Source of the DNA: Macrotis lagotis
Lineage: Eukaryota; Chordata; Mammalia; Peramelemorphia; Peramelidae
Length of the DNA: 64,000 nucleotides
Direction: 5' to 3'
Assembly: GCF_037893015.1 (NCBI RefSeq)
Contig: NC_133665.1
Location: 104,251,937-104,315,936, forward strand
Positions 40,801 to 45,016 of this stretch are shown here, one piece after another (position 1 is the stretch's first letter; each line of letters starts with the position of its first letter). The notes beneath the pieces are model-generated. The model was not told the DNA's origin. It saw nothing but the letters and a program-made list of their open reading frames with translations, and searched no databases. A program made the translations under genes and the position numbers.

Positions 40801-43104
40801 TACGTAGCAGTTATCGTGGAGGGTACGGTCCGAAGCAGTCAGTATCAACTTGTAGTACCTCTCCTGCTTGTAATCCAACGGCAGGGCTAAGGTGACCAAT
40901 CCCGTACCCCCCTGCGTGCTGATAGCAAAGCGGTTTCTGGTATTGCCCCCGGTGATCTGATAGCTGATGGCGCTGTTGACATCACGGTCTACAGCGGTCA
41001 CGCTTAGAACGCTGGTGCCCACAGCCGCGTCCTCATTCAACCGAAGGTGGTACTCCTTCTGGGTAAATTCTGGTCGATTGTCATTCACATCCATGACGGT
41101 AACGGTCACACTGGCTGAGGCAGAGAGCGGAGGGGAGCCATGGTCCAGGGCCTCCACCCCAAAAAAGTAATGTTCTACAGATTCCCGGTCCAGGGGCCCG
41201 CTCACGGTGATCCAGCCCGTGGCACTGTTGACTACAAAGGGCGTGTCCGGGGCCATGCCAGTCAGTTTGTACTCCAGGCGGGCATTCTCCCCGTGGTCAG
41301 CATCCACCGCTTGGATGTGGATGACTGAGTGACCCAGAGGGGCGTTTTCTAGCACGGACACCTGGAAAGGGGTGCTCACAAAGATAGGAGCGTGATCGTT
41401 GACGTCCACCACCTGAATGCTAGCCAGGCCGGTATTGTTGGACAGGGGGGGCCTCCCCGAATCCTGAGCTCGGATGCGCAGGGCATATTCTCGTTCTACT
41501 TCGAAGTCTAGCGGGGCCACCACCTGGATCTCCCCGGTGAGACTGTCGATGGCAAAGTGACCGCGGCTGTTGCCGCTGATGATGTTGTAATGGACCAGGG
41601 CGTTGGTGTCCTTGTCCAGGTCGGTGGCCGTGACCCGCAGCACCTCCGTGTGCGGGCGCACGTCCTCCCGCACCTGGGCCAGATAGCGCTTCTCGCTGAA
41701 CTGGGGGGCGTTGTCGTTCTCGTCCAGGACGGTGATGTGCACTCGCACGGTGGCCGAGCGGGGCCCCGGCTCCCCGCCCTGGTCACTGGCCTCCACGGCC
41801 AGCGCGTAGTGCTCCTCCTGCTCCCGGTCCACTCTGCCGCCCGTGGTGATGAGGCCCGAGCGGGGGTCGATCTCAAAGACGGCCCGGGCGGCGGGCGGGT
41901 CCACGAAGCGGTAGCGGATGTTGGCGTTGGCGGCCGCGTCGCCGTCCGTGGCCCGCAGCTGCAGGATGGGGTAGCCCTCCTCCACGTTCTCGCGGATCGT
42001 CTCCCGGTACTCGGCCTGCTCGAACACGGGGGAGTGGTCGTTGCGGTCGGCCACGGCCACGGCCACCATGGCGGTGGCCGACAGGCGCGGGGAGCCGTGG
42101 TCCAGCGCCGTCACGCGGAAGTAGTGCAGGTCCATGCTCTCGCGGTCCAGCGGCTCGGCCGTGCTGATGAGGCCGCTGGCCGCGTCGATGCGGAACAGCT
42201 CCAGCGAGCGGCTGTTCACCAGCGCCGCCATGGAGTAGGCCAGCCTGCCCGCCTCGCCCGCGTCGGGGTCCTGGGCCGCCACGCGCAGCACCGGCGTGCC
42301 GGCCGCCTGGTTCTCCGCCACCAGCGCCTGGTAATTGTACTGCGGGAAGTGCGGGTGGCGGTTGGCCGCGCGCCGGGAGCGGGCACGGCGGGCGCGGGGG
42401 GGCGCGAGGCGCCTGCGCCGGGCGCCCGGCCCGGGAGCTGTCCCCGCCGCTCGTGGTGCTGAAGCCGCGGAGCCGGGCCCGGGGAGCCGGGAGGCTCGGG
42501 CCGCGCCGCTGGGGCCCGGCCGCCCCCCGCCCCCTCCGGGCGCCCTCCGGCCGGGCCCCGCGGCCCGCAGCCGGCAGGGAGGGGCGGCCAGGGGCGGGCC
42601 TCCCTGCCCGGAGGCCGAGGGGCCCGGCCGCGCGCAGGAGAGGCTCTCCCGGGCCCAGCACAGCCACTGCTCCCCGGAGCCTGTCCCCGGGGACCCCTCT
42701 CGGGGCCGGGGGCCCTGTTCGGCGGGGCGCAGACCCCAGGGTCCCCGACCGTTCCCGGAGCGCCCTGAAGGGCCGCGGCCGCGGCTTCTCGCTCCCGGGC
42801 CGGGCTTCACTCCCTGCGGGGCCGGAGGGCTCCGGGGGGAGGCCGCGCCGCCGCCGCCGCCGCCGCCGCCGCCAGCAGCCCCCGGGGCTCCGCGAATCTC
42901 GGGACAAAGAGCTGCGGCTCCGAGGCCGCCCCGGGCCCCGGGCCCCCCGGCCGCCTCTCCCCGGGTCTTGGGGCCGCGGCCTTCGCCGCCGCTGCCCCCC
43001 GGCTCCTCCAGGCTGAGAGGGAACAAAGAGAGGAGGAGGAACAGGAGCAGCAGCGGGAGCCGCGGCCGGCTCCGGAGCCCCCTGCGAGGCGGCCGCTCCG
43101 CCAT
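5124..43104 (-). CDS. CELSR3: CELSR3, cadherin EGF LAG seven-pass G-type receptor 3 (complete, 35 coding exons)
   Basis: Flamingo-family adhesion GPCR. In the known family it is a neuronal surface homophilic adhesion and planar-polarity receptor needed for axon-tract guidance. I joined 35 exons by GT-AG sites and phase; they sum to 9,915 nt (3,304 residues plus stop). Rough residue positions: signal peptide 1-31; Gly/Pro/Arg-rich pro-region to about 245, with furin-like RARRARSRR; nine cadherin repeats about 251-1190; EGF and two laminin-G domains about 1300-1850; EGF pair and laminin-EGF about 1850-2050; hormone-receptor domain about 2050-2110; GAIN/GPS to about 2455; seven helices about 2462-2720; cytoplasmic tail to 3304. 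The start at 43104 was chosen because a hydrophobic leader (LPLLLLFLLLSLFPL) follows it. The frame is also open upstream to 43575. Residue-level differences from human appear in exons 28, 31/32, 32/33 and 34. Gene identity is very secure; single exon edges are inferred. Confidence 0.97.
5210..5870 (+). mobile_element. L1 3'-end remnants
   Basis: Phrases typical of the marsupial L1 ORF2 end and 3' UTR (gaactgatgcagagt, then a second unit with ggacatggccaatgagg and gactatacat) suggest two overlapping old 3' ends. Confidence 0.6.
5970..6430 (+). mobile_element. L2-like LINE fragment
   Basis: Resembles the 3' part of L2 ORF2 (gatggctctcagacatata, ccaactgcctgaagg, ggaactcattaccctta). Old and diverged. 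Confidence 0.5.
6840..6997 (+). mobile_element. Marsupial tRNA-derived SINE
   Basis: Full-length copy with target duplication AAGTAAGCCCAC at 6828-6839 and 6998-7009. Confidence 0.9.
7779..7930 (-). mobile_element. Marsupial tRNA-derived SINE
   Basis: Reverse-oriented copy: T-rich tail, ggtttttgcaaggcaaatgg and ccactgcgccacctagcc are all present. Confidence 0.9.
8441..9494 (-). CDS. CELSR3: CELSR3 exon 34: long repetitive cytoplasmic tail
   Basis: 1,054 nt, TCAG|GTATAC to CAGA|GTAAGT. It encodes GILKNRLQYPLALHGLPSTS to SHSISELSPDS. About fifteen SREQL/SREHLE-type motifs recur. Five or six lie in a 39-bp tandem array at about 8999-9222. In genomic sequence the frame meets TAA immediately after the donor, so a genome-only ORF call would wrongly stop at SPDSE. 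Confidence 0.95.
8999..9222 (-). repeat. 39-bp coding minisatellite in CELSR3 exon 34
   Basis: Five to six tandem 13-residue units of the type SREHLETIPSRHG (variants SREQLERVSSCHT, SQEHLETILSRHG, TREHLESSSSRHG). The frame is kept because the unit is 39 bp. Confidence 0.9.
9495..10160. other. CELSR3 intron 33
   Basis: Purine-rich on the plus strand. No repeat or exon recognised. Confidence 0.6.
10161..10376 (-). CDS. CELSR3: CELSR3 exon 33: cytoplasmic tail
   Basis: 216 nt, GCAG|ATGTGG to AAAG|GTAAGA. It encodes VDGNDLLSYWPALGDCEVHP, then SERRLGLDTSKDAANNNQTE and TQRQRK. Confidence 0.94.
10377..10756. other. CELSR3 intron 32
   Basis: Nothing recognisable apart from a purine-rich run near 10545-10600. 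Confidence 0.6.
10757..10930 (-). CDS. CELSR3: CELSR3 exon 32: acidic Asp/Ser tail segment
   Basis: 174 nt, CCAG|GCATGG to AAAG|GTGACC. It encodes MDSDSDSDLSLEEDRSLSIP and RAAHSERLLTHPVSSTPK. VSSTP before the final Lys is extra relative to human THPK as recalled. Confidence 0.9.
11136..11251 (-). CDS. CELSR3: CELSR3 exon 31: cytoplasmic tail
   Basis: 116 nt, CTAG|GGAGAA to GGAG|GTAGGG. It encodes ENVLAKHGSTADHTDQSLLA and GPTDLDVAMFHRDAGG. The exon end adds about two residues compared with human as recalled. Confidence 0.9.
11508..11675 (-). mobile_element. Older tRNA-derived SINE copy
   Basis: Diverged member of the same family (aaggtcacacagccaagc, gatttgaactcaggttctc, ccactgcaccacttagc). 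Confidence 0.8.
12240..12515 (+). mobile_element. L1 3' UTR fragment
   Basis: Matches the marsupial L1 tail: ccacctccagagaaagaac, aacatggctaatgtgg, gtgtataattgacatc, then aactcaaaattttaaaa. Truncated at its 5' side. Confidence 0.75.
12976..13121 (-). CDS. CELSR3: CELSR3 exon 30: cytoplasmic tail
   Basis: 146 nt, ACAG|GGCACT to TCAG|GTACAG. It encodes GTGAYNNTALFEESGLIRIT then LGASTVSSVSSARSARTQDS, a conserved Ser-rich tail block. Confidence 0.94.
13245..13361 (-). CDS. CELSR3: CELSR3 exon 29: helix 7 and start of tail
   Basis: 117 nt, ACAG|GGCCCA to CACG|GTGAGG. It encodes GPAILLLFCVLNEETRGAWT and ACLGRKAGTEEARPAPGT. Confidence 0.93.
13560..13671 (-). CDS. CELSR3: CELSR3 exon 28: transmembrane helix 6 and start of helix 7
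   Basis: 112 nt, GCAG|CTCCTT to TCAG|GTGACC. It encodes SFLLLLLISASWLFGLLAVN and FHYLHAGFCGLQ. Joined to exon 27 it reads MSVL-SFLLLL. Human, from memory, has four more residues (TLRS) before SFLLLL. No other AG lies in the long pyrimidine tract upstream, so this acceptor is well defined. Confidence 0.9.
13672..14322. other. CELSR3 intron 27
   Basis: Contains a (CA)n microsatellite (13761-13807), read as (UG)n in the transcript, and purine-rich DNA 13830-14030. No microexon could be identified. Confidence 0.6.
13761..13807. repeat. (CA)n microsatellite, (UG)n in the CELSR3 transcript
   Basis: About 23 dinucleotide units, ending about 90 nt upstream of the exon 28 acceptor. Confidence 0.97.
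14323..14402 (-). CDS. CELSR3: CELSR3 exon 27: helix 5 end and intracellular loop 3
   Basis: 80 nt, CCAG|ATGAAT to TTCT|GTGAGT. It encodes MNGVLFLLVARMSCSPGQRE and AKRMSVL. Reading past the donor meets an immediate TGA, so the exon end is firm. Confidence 0.93.
14403..14771. other. CELSR3 intron 26
   Basis: A/G-rich on the plus strand. No exon or repeat family recognised. Confidence 0.55.
14772..14884 (-). CDS. CELSR3: CELSR3 exon 26: extracellular loop 2 and helix 5
   Basis: 113 nt, ACAG|GCCTTG to TTCG|GTAAGG. It encodes LAVGLDPGGYGNSDFCWISI and LVWSFAGPIVLVIS. It holds the loop-2 cysteine that pairs with helix 3 in this receptor class. Confidence 0.94.
14885..15467. other. CELSR3 intron 25
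   Basis: Sequence 15220-15400 resembles an MIR-type SINE (gggtttgaatcccacttct, cctcaagtttttctcatct). The rest is unassigned. Confidence 0.5.
15468..15642 (-). CDS. CELSR3: CELSR3 exon 25: transmembrane helices 3 and 4
   Basis: 175 nt, CCAG|TTCCTG to CTGG|GTAAAC. TM3 is FLCTVIAIVLHYLFLGTFSW followed by LFVQGLHLYRM. TM4 begins YYALGWGVPAILLG. Confidence 0.95.
15811..16017 (-). CDS. CELSR3: CELSR3 exon 24: transmembrane helices 1 and 2
   Basis: 207 nt, ACAG|CGTCTG to CCAG|GTGCTT, phase 0. TM1 covers VTVSVTVASLLLTVAVLLSL. TM2 covers GIHANVAAALGLAELLFFLG, ending GIHRTHNQ. Confidence 0.95.
16018..16326. other. CELSR3 intron 23
   Basis: Just over 300 bp. No repeat or exon recognised. Confidence 0.55.
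16327..16453 (-). CDS. CELSR3: CELSR3 exon 23: GPS motif
   Basis: 127 nt, ACAG|GAGTGA to AGAG|GTATGG. It encodes GVWTARDCELVHRNGTHVRC, then QCSRFGTFGVLMDASHRE. The usual HL/T cleavage tripeptide is RFG here, so self-cleavage is unlikely. Confidence 0.94.
16454..16892. other. CELSR3 intron 22
   Basis: No exon. A short MIR-like stretch at 16600-16690 is possible, and a G run lies near 16852-16862. Confidence 0.5.
16893..17060 (-). CDS. CELSR3: CELSR3 exon 22: GAIN subdomain B
   Basis: 168 nt, TCAG|GCTCCC to GTCC|GTGAGG. It encodes LPRNPVMNSPVVSVSVFRER and FRLLQTANRSKPLCVQWERP, including the first GPS cysteine and tryptophan. Confidence 0.94.
17061..17805. other. CELSR3 intron 21
   Basis: Holds one reverse SINE (17281-17455); the remainder is unassigned unique-looking sequence. 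Confidence 0.6.
17281..17455 (-). mobile_element. Marsupial tRNA-derived SINE
   Basis: Reverse copy with target duplication CCTAGACATTCT at 17269-17280 and 17456-17467. Confidence 0.9.
17806..17974 (-). CDS. CELSR3: CELSR3 exon 21: GAIN subdomain B, variable linker
   Basis: 169 nt, TCAG|CACTAC to TTAG|GTATGG. A Ser/Glu-rich low-conservation linker precedes LTIVILLIYRTLGGLLPARY. Confidence 0.93.
18134..18289 (-). CDS. CELSR3: CELSR3 exon 20: GAIN domain
   Basis: 156 nt, CCAG|TGCTCA to GAAG|GTAAGT. It encodes MLSIDRMEPPVPTLGGHRYP and SLFRGQDAWDPHTHVLLPPP. Confidence 0.94.
18403..18607 (-). CDS. CELSR3: CELSR3 exon 19: GAIN domain
   Basis: 205 nt, CCAG|AATCTA to ATTA|GTAAGT. It encodes NLLWAGSAVLAPETRKLWES and LEEYTATLAQNMELTYLNPV. 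Confidence 0.94.
18608..20438. other. CELSR3 intron 18
   Basis: MIR-like sequence near 18740-18900 and diverged L2-like segments near 19060-19180 and 19340-19700. The rest, 19760-20430, is unassigned. No exon seen. Confidence 0.5.
20439..20648 (-). CDS. CELSR3: CELSR3 exon 18: GAIN domain, subdomain A
   Basis: 210 nt, GCAG|CTGGAA to TGAG|GTGACC, phase 0. It encodes LEDLERNETELDTIEAKKLA and FESHQQGFGLTATQDAHFNE, diagnostic for CELSR3. Confidence 0.94.
20915..21220. repeat. (GGAA)n-type purine tract
   Basis: Almost pure A/G on the plus strand with many GGAAGGAAGGAA runs. In the CELSR3 transcript it is a long pyrimidine tract. Confidence 0.95.
21841..22082 (+). mobile_element. MIR/Ther-type core SINE
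   Basis: Typical phrases: aagcatttattaaggatct, tgatcctcacaaccctgg, attttacagataaggaaac, and a degenerate tail ctactgcaccacct. Confidence 0.75.
22111..22205 (-). CDS. CELSR3: CELSR3 exon 17: hormone-receptor motif
   Basis: 95 nt, ATAG|GTGCTG to GATG|GTAGGA. It encodes AAVRRCDEDRGWLQPDLFNC and TSPAFRELGLM. Confidence 0.93.
22206..23250. other. CELSR3 intron 16
   Basis: No recognised element; short C runs at 22627 and A/C-rich sequence at 22600-22680. No exon recognised. Confidence 0.5.
23250..23351 (-). CDS. CELSR3: CELSR3 exon 16: start of hormone-receptor motif
   Basis: 102 nt, CCAG|TGCTTT to CTGG|GTAAGT. It encodes VLYDGCPKSLKGGVWWPQTK then FGLLATVPCPKGSLG, the HRM opening with its tryptophan pair. 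Confidence 0.94.
23651..23815 (+). mobile_element. Marsupial tRNA-derived SINE
   Basis: Full-length copy. The flanks AAAACAAGTTG and AAAACAAGTCG form an imperfect target duplication. Preceded by a G run. Confidence 0.9.
23885..24100 (+). mobile_element. MIR-type core SINE
   Basis: Has the phrases cagcacttttaaagc, ttctcacaacaaccctgc, cattttacagataaggaaac and cagagtcacataactac. Confidence 0.75.
24753..24936 (-). CDS. CELSR3: CELSR3 exon 15: laminin-type EGF
   Basis: 184 nt, TCAG|GAGTTC to CGGG|GTGAGC. It encodes EFHYRPRGSDTCLPCDCYPV and the cysteine-rich CPCRPGVIGRQCNSCDSPF. Confidence 0.94.
24937..25356. other. CELSR3 intron 14, GGTCA-rich
   Basis: Repeated (A)GGTCA words on the plus strand, including AGGGATCAAAGGTCA at about 25036-25050, which resembles a DR1 nuclear-receptor site. 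Probably a degenerate simple repeat. Confidence 0.5.
25357..25477 (-). CDS. CELSR3: CELSR3 exon 14: laminin-type EGF, first part
   Basis: 121 nt, GCAG|AATGGA to TAAG|GTAAAT. It encodes MDQQCPRGWWGSPACGPCNC and GFDPDCNKTNGQCYCK, the conserved CELSR laminin-EGF lead-in. Confidence 0.94.
25637..25778 (-). CDS. CELSR3: CELSR3 exon 13: EGF repeat
   Basis: 142 nt, CCAG|GTTACT to ACAG|GTGAGA. It encodes YYGKACVDACHLNPCKNKGS and CECEDGHFGPHCEHR. Confidence 0.94.
25779..26106. other. CELSR3 intron 12
   Basis: An MIR-like remnant is possible near 25860-25960. Nothing else seen. Confidence 0.45.
26107..26278 (-). CDS. CELSR3: CELSR3 exon 12: EGF repeat
   Basis: 172 nt, GCAG|GGAGTG to CCAG|GTAGGA. It encodes GVWLGTMSSGAPALPPPSSK then the EGF cysteines CNVLNPCASKPCPLHADC. 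Confidence 0.94.
26279..26851. other. CELSR3 intron 11
   Basis: Contains the 45-bp tandem duplication beside the exon 11 donor; otherwise unassigned. Confidence 0.6.
26761..26849. repeat. 45-bp tandem duplication at the exon 11 splice donor
   Basis: Two copies identical over 44 bp (26761-26804 and 26806-26849). The second runs to within two bases of the exon 11 donor GT (26851-26850). Confidence 0.95.
26852..26962 (-). CDS. CELSR3: CELSR3 exon 11: laminin-G 2, end
   Basis: 111 nt, TTAG|GACACC to CCAG|GTAAGG. It encodes DTMTVGSELHGLKVKHLHVG and GCIQ. Its donor lies at the edge of a 45-bp tandem duplication in intron 11. Confidence 0.94.
26963..28205. other. CELSR3 intron 10
   Basis: L2-like sequence about 27270-27840, ending in the typical atttgttgaatgaatgaa-like tail. 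The remainder is unassigned. Confidence 0.5.
28206..28391 (-). CDS. CELSR3: CELSR3 exon 10: laminin-G 2, middle
   Basis: 186 nt, TCAG|CTGGAA to CCAG|GTATGA, phase 0 at both ends. It encodes LERGLLSLVVDRGSGRSARL then LLDQVTLNDGRWHDIRLELQ. Confidence 0.94.
28616..28785 (-). CDS. CELSR3: CELSR3 exon 9: laminin-G 2, first part
   Basis: 170 nt, CTAG|CCATGG to CCAG|GTGTGC. It encodes AMVHPYRFRGNGALSWDFGN and the following laminin-G strands, ending HSSLLCQ. Confidence 0.94.
29028..29153 (-). CDS. CELSR3: CELSR3 exon 8: EGF repeat between laminin-G domains
   Basis: 126 nt, TTAG|GCTGCC to CTTG|GTGAGG. It has the six-cysteine EGF layout (FCVSGPCQNGGTCSDGW ... CDCPVGFGGKDC). Confidence 0.94.
29154..29476. 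other. CELSR3 intron 7
   Basis: 323 bp with no recognised element. Confidence 0.5.
29477..29640 (-). CDS. CELSR3: CELSR3 exon 7: end of laminin-G 1
   Basis: 164 nt, TTAG|GTCACT to CCTG|GTATGA. It contains LLLGGVPNLPENFPVSHKEF and the closing Cys strand (GCMRDLFIDSRRVDMAAFV). Confidence 0.94.
29878..30035 (-). CDS. CELSR3: CELSR3 exon 6: laminin-G 1
   Basis: 158 nt, TCAG|CCCCGG to AGAA|GTGAGC. It encodes PRTSALGGVQGPSKDKVAVL then SVDECDTPVALQFGAEISNY, closely matching the CELSR3 family. Confidence 0.94.
30758..30914 (+). mobile_element. Marsupial tRNA-derived SINE
   Basis: Perfect 16-bp target duplication AAGAAGGAACCAAAGC at 30742-30757 and 30915-30930. A young insertion. Confidence 0.93.
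31157..31297 (-). mobile_element. hAT-type MITE fragment
   Basis: The end TTTGACACCAGTGG and internal AAATATTTAACAAAATAA are the reverse complement of sequence in the element at 34845-35160, so these are two copies of one family. Confidence 0.6.
32136..32224 (-). CDS. CELSR3: CELSR3 exon 5: laminin-G 1
   Basis: 89 nt, ATAG|GGGAGTC to AAG|GTGAAT. It encodes GESSTVVSPIVPSGVSDGQW and HTVQLRYYNK. Confidence 0.93.
32225..32599. other. CELSR3 intron 4
   Basis: MIR-like core possible near 32380-32480. Otherwise unassigned. Confidence 0.45.
32600..32715 (-). CDS. CELSR3: CELSR3 exon 4: laminin-G 1
   Basis: 116 nt, ACAG|GTTTGCC to ACGG|GTGTGT. It encodes FATVRSHGLLFYNGRLNEKH and onward, a laminin-G core. 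The donor GTGTGT is weaker than its neighbours but the phase fits. Confidence 0.93.
33695..33858 (+). mobile_element. SINE inserted into the L1
   Basis: 15-bp target duplication ATAAAGAGCCRTGGA at 33680-33694 and 33859-33873, interrupting the L1 3' UTR. Confidence 0.92.
34124..34288 (+). mobile_element. SINE in or next to the L1 poly(A) tail
   Basis: Full SINE starting after the L1 A-rich tail; its own tail becomes (AAAT)n at 34262-34290. Confidence 0.88.
34591..34816 (-). CDS. CELSR3: CELSR3 exon 3: EGF repeat and start of laminin-G 1
   Basis: 226 nt, CTAG|GTGAG to CTC|GTAAGT. It encodes GENCELDSRAGRCVPGVCRNG, then an EGF end and the opening laminin-G strands (MFRGLRQRFHLTLSLS). Confidence 0.95.
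34845..35160 (+). mobile_element. hAT-type MITE split by a SINE
   Basis: Starts like AGTGGCATCAAATTCAAATA, continues through TTTTGTTAAATATTTC, and resumes after the SINE with TAATCTGGTTCTGGCAGCAC. Sequence and organisation fit the marsupial Charlie-like MITE family. Confidence 0.65.
34958..35117 (+). mobile_element. SINE inside the hAT element
   Basis: Target duplication AAATATTTCT at 34948-34957 and 35118-35127, inside the MITE. Confidence 0.88.
36569..36917. repeat. GC-rich minisatellite next to exon 2 donor
   Basis: About nine units built on a 34-bp module (GGCTCCTCGGCTCCTCCCCG plus AGCCCCGCCTCTCT). A longer variant ends CCCTCGGGCCCTCATAGG. Every unit carries a GC box-like CCCCGCC. The array ends about 13 bp before the exon 2 donor. 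Confidence 0.93.
36931..37590 (-). CDS. CELSR3: CELSR3 exon 2: end of cadherin 9, flamingo box, first EGF repeats
   Basis: 660 nt, CGCAG|ACGG to ACAG|GTGAGG. It encodes the post-cadherin membrane-distal 'flamingo' segment (FNIQNDTDVGGAVLNVSFSA) and EGF modules with the CxxxPCxxGGxC pattern (CYSNPCRHGGACARR). Very GC-rich, and it abuts a GC minisatellite at its donor. Confidence 0.95.
37826..37965 (+). mobile_element. SINE with internal deletion
   Basis: Target duplication AAAGATGAAAGCCRT at 37811-37825 and 37966-37980. It reads GGGTGGCACCGGCCC, lacking the segment GCAGTGGATAGAGCA and so most of the A box. Confidence 0.88.
38254..38416. mobile_element. hAT MITE with terminal inverted repeats
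   Basis: 163 bp. Terminal inverted repeats CAGGGCTGTCCAA ... TTGGACAGCCCTG, with an 8-bp target duplication TTCTATAG / TTCTATAT, the size expected for hAT transposons. Confidence 0.88.
38475..38626 (+). mobile_element. Marsupial tRNA-derived SINE
   Basis: Perfect 14-bp target duplication AAAAGATCTAAGGG at 38461-38474 and 38627-38640. Confidence 0.92.
39585..43104 (-). CDS. CELSR3: CELSR3 exon 1: signal peptide, pro-region, cadherin repeats 1-9
   Basis: 3,520 nt coding, ending ACAG|GTAAAG (phase 1). It holds residues 1-1173. A nine-residue poly-Gly run is encoded by (GCC)n near 42846-42870. Cadherin calcium motifs recur throughout (DRE, DxNDNxP such as DENDNAPQF, DVNDNRPEF, DQNDNSPVL). The single giant first exon carrying all cadherin repeats is typical of CELSR genes. 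Confidence 0.96.
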
Positions 43105-43650
43105 GGCCCCCCGGCCCCCGGCCTGGCCTCCGCCGCCCCCGTCCCTGGCCCCGGCTCCGGGCCCCCGCCGCCGCCCGGGCCCCCGCCGCCGCCCGGGCCC
43201 CCACCCCAGCCCCCCGACCCCCACCCAGTCGCTCCGCGCCCCCGCCCCCGCCGCCCCTCGGGCACCATCTACTCCGCCGCCGGTGCAGCCCGAGCCCACC
43301 GCCCCGGCCCCCGCGGCCCCCGCCACAGCATCCCCGCCGCCGCCGCCGCCGCCGCCTCCCGCAGCTCCAACATGGCTCCCGGTAGCCCCGATGGTCCGCT
43401 CCGCCCCCGCCCCGATCCCCGACGCCCGGTGGTACGGCCCGCCGCGCATGGCAGCCTGTGCGCCAGGCGCCTCCGCCGCCATCTTGGTTGAGGGCAGTGG
43501 CGCTGGCTGTGGTGCTGAATGGACCCGCTCGGGCTGAGTCCTTCGGGATCCGCCTTCCGCCGCTCTCCGAGTCACCCACCTCCTACCGTGGCTTCCAGAT
43601 TTCGGCGCTTCGGGTCTCCTCCTGCCGAACTTTGCTCCGGCTCCTTCAGT
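43105..43650 (-). promoter_or_regulatory. CELSR3: CELSR3 CpG-island promoter and 5' UTR
   Basis: Extremely C+G- and CpG-rich DNA that continues into exon 1 (about 41.5-43.8 kb). It carries (GCC)n runs near 43333-43358. A minus-strand AAGATGGCGGC element at 43475-43485 matches the YY1 motif often found at housekeeping and neural transcription starts. No TATA box is visible. The exact start site cannot be read from sequence. The whole leader from 43575 is open in frame with the CDS. Confidence 0.6.
43475..43485 (-). promoter_or_regulatory. YY1-like initiator motif
   Basis: AAGATGGCGGC on the CELSR3 strand, the core of the YY1 consensus, about 370 nt upstream of the chosen ATG. In this family of elements the motif usually lies just downstream of the transcription start. 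It also contains an ATG in frame with CELSR3. Confidence 0.45.
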
Positions 43651-44606
43651 TCTCTTTCCTTGACTCCACCTGCCCTGGGGTCCCCGGGGCGATAAGGCTT
43701 AGCTCCCAGGACGCCCCAAGCCAGCCTCCCGCGCTCACCGCGTCTGGGCGCCCGCAACCGAGGTGGCAGCGTGGGAGGGGGACATAGCGTGGGCTTTCCG
43801 GAGAGTTCCCCGTGGGACTGTCTGAAGGACAATAGGAATAAGGACTAGGGTTCTCTCCTTTTGTCCAGGGTGAGAAAGGCACCTTTAAATAACGAAGGGG
43901 AGAGACAACTTCTATCCTGGAGGGAAGGAACCCAAATAGGGACAAAAAGAGGAAAGAAACCTCCTCTACCCTCTCCACTTCCATAACTCCATAAGTCACC
44001 AACCCCCCCAAAGCACGGGCATGTAAGCTAAGTAACTACAGAGCTCTAACTACTTTGGAAGCTGTAGATCCAGGGAAGAAAGAAATTCTGGGAGTTGGAC
44101 CACTTCCCCGGGAGGCGCGGGGCGGGGCATCGATGGGGCGCGGTCTTGAACTAAGCCAGCAACAGTTTGGTCCCTACTCAGCCTGCCGGAAACAGCCAGC
44201 TGATTTGCTTCCCCACACCCATTCTTTCTAGTCAAGCTTGGGTTGGGCGAGGAAGAATTAAGAGTGAAGCCCGCGATATCGACCGGCGCTCTAAAACCAC
44301 CGAGGAGGCAGTGTCCACCCAGTGGCAGGCTGAGTAAACAGCATTTGGGATAGGCTGGCCCGGTAGGGCAGTCCAGAAAGAGGCTGCTCCAAGAACACAG
44401 TCATCTCAGCCCCTTCATTTAACTCTTTAAGAGACAGAAGACGCTAACGTAGCCCCCCGCTCCCTAATCCCATTGGTGAGGGCTAATGGTACAGTCCCAC
44501 CCCTCCCAGATCGCGGCTGCTCTTGGCACCATCCGTACCCAGTGGGCTAATGAGCGAAGGCGCAAATAGAAGAGAAGGTCGGTATTCAAAGTTCCAATCA
44601 GAAATA

Positions 44607-44627
44607 CATTGTTTCATTAGCACAATG
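44607..44627. promoter_or_regulatory. Inverted SOX-like motif pair
   Basis: CATTGT at 44607-44612 and ACAATG at 44622-44627 flank TTCATTAGC, an arrangement suited to SOX dimers with a homeodomain core. Motif match only. Confidence 0.3.
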
Positions 44628-44956
44628 AGAAACCCCGCCCCCCCCCCCCCAAGAGGAGCTCGCCTCTTTGTCTTCAGGATTTAGGGGGAAGGAGGCGATG
44701 GCCAGACAATTTCGACTTCCGTTAATCCGGGGTCAGTTTGGATCCCTCTGCAGCAATTTAGTATGTAGATATTGAGCTGGGAAAGGCCAGACTTTAAGGT
44801 TCTGGGAGGGTTGGGATCAAGGTTCGGACATGGGGAAAAGGTTAAGGAGGTAATGGATAATCCAGATCCAAGATCCTAGGGATGCGATCCGAGAATCCCA
44901 AAGCCTAGGTTAACCCCTCCCCACAAAGCTCTTGGCTGTCTGGGCTGCGGTCGCTA

Positions 44957-45016
44957 TGACATCATCGCCAGCCAATCAGAGGCTTCTCTCGTGTTTCATC
45001 TCCACCTCCTGGATTG
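44957..45016. promoter_or_regulatory. CRE-like and CCAAT motif cluster
   Basis: TGACATCAT at 44957-44965, CCAAT at 44972-44976 and an inverted CCAAT (ATTGG) near 45013-45017, within 60 bp. A promoter-like grammar about 1.9 kb upstream of the CELSR3 ATG. Confidence 0.35.

Noticed and set aside
41557-43579. Long antisense and alternative-frame open frames over CELSR3 exon 1 (up to about 568 codons on the minus strand and 400 on the plus)
   Set aside because: They overlap the CELSR3 frame in CpG-rich DNA where stops are rare, have Arg/Gly/Pro-rich low-complexity products and show no splice or start context.
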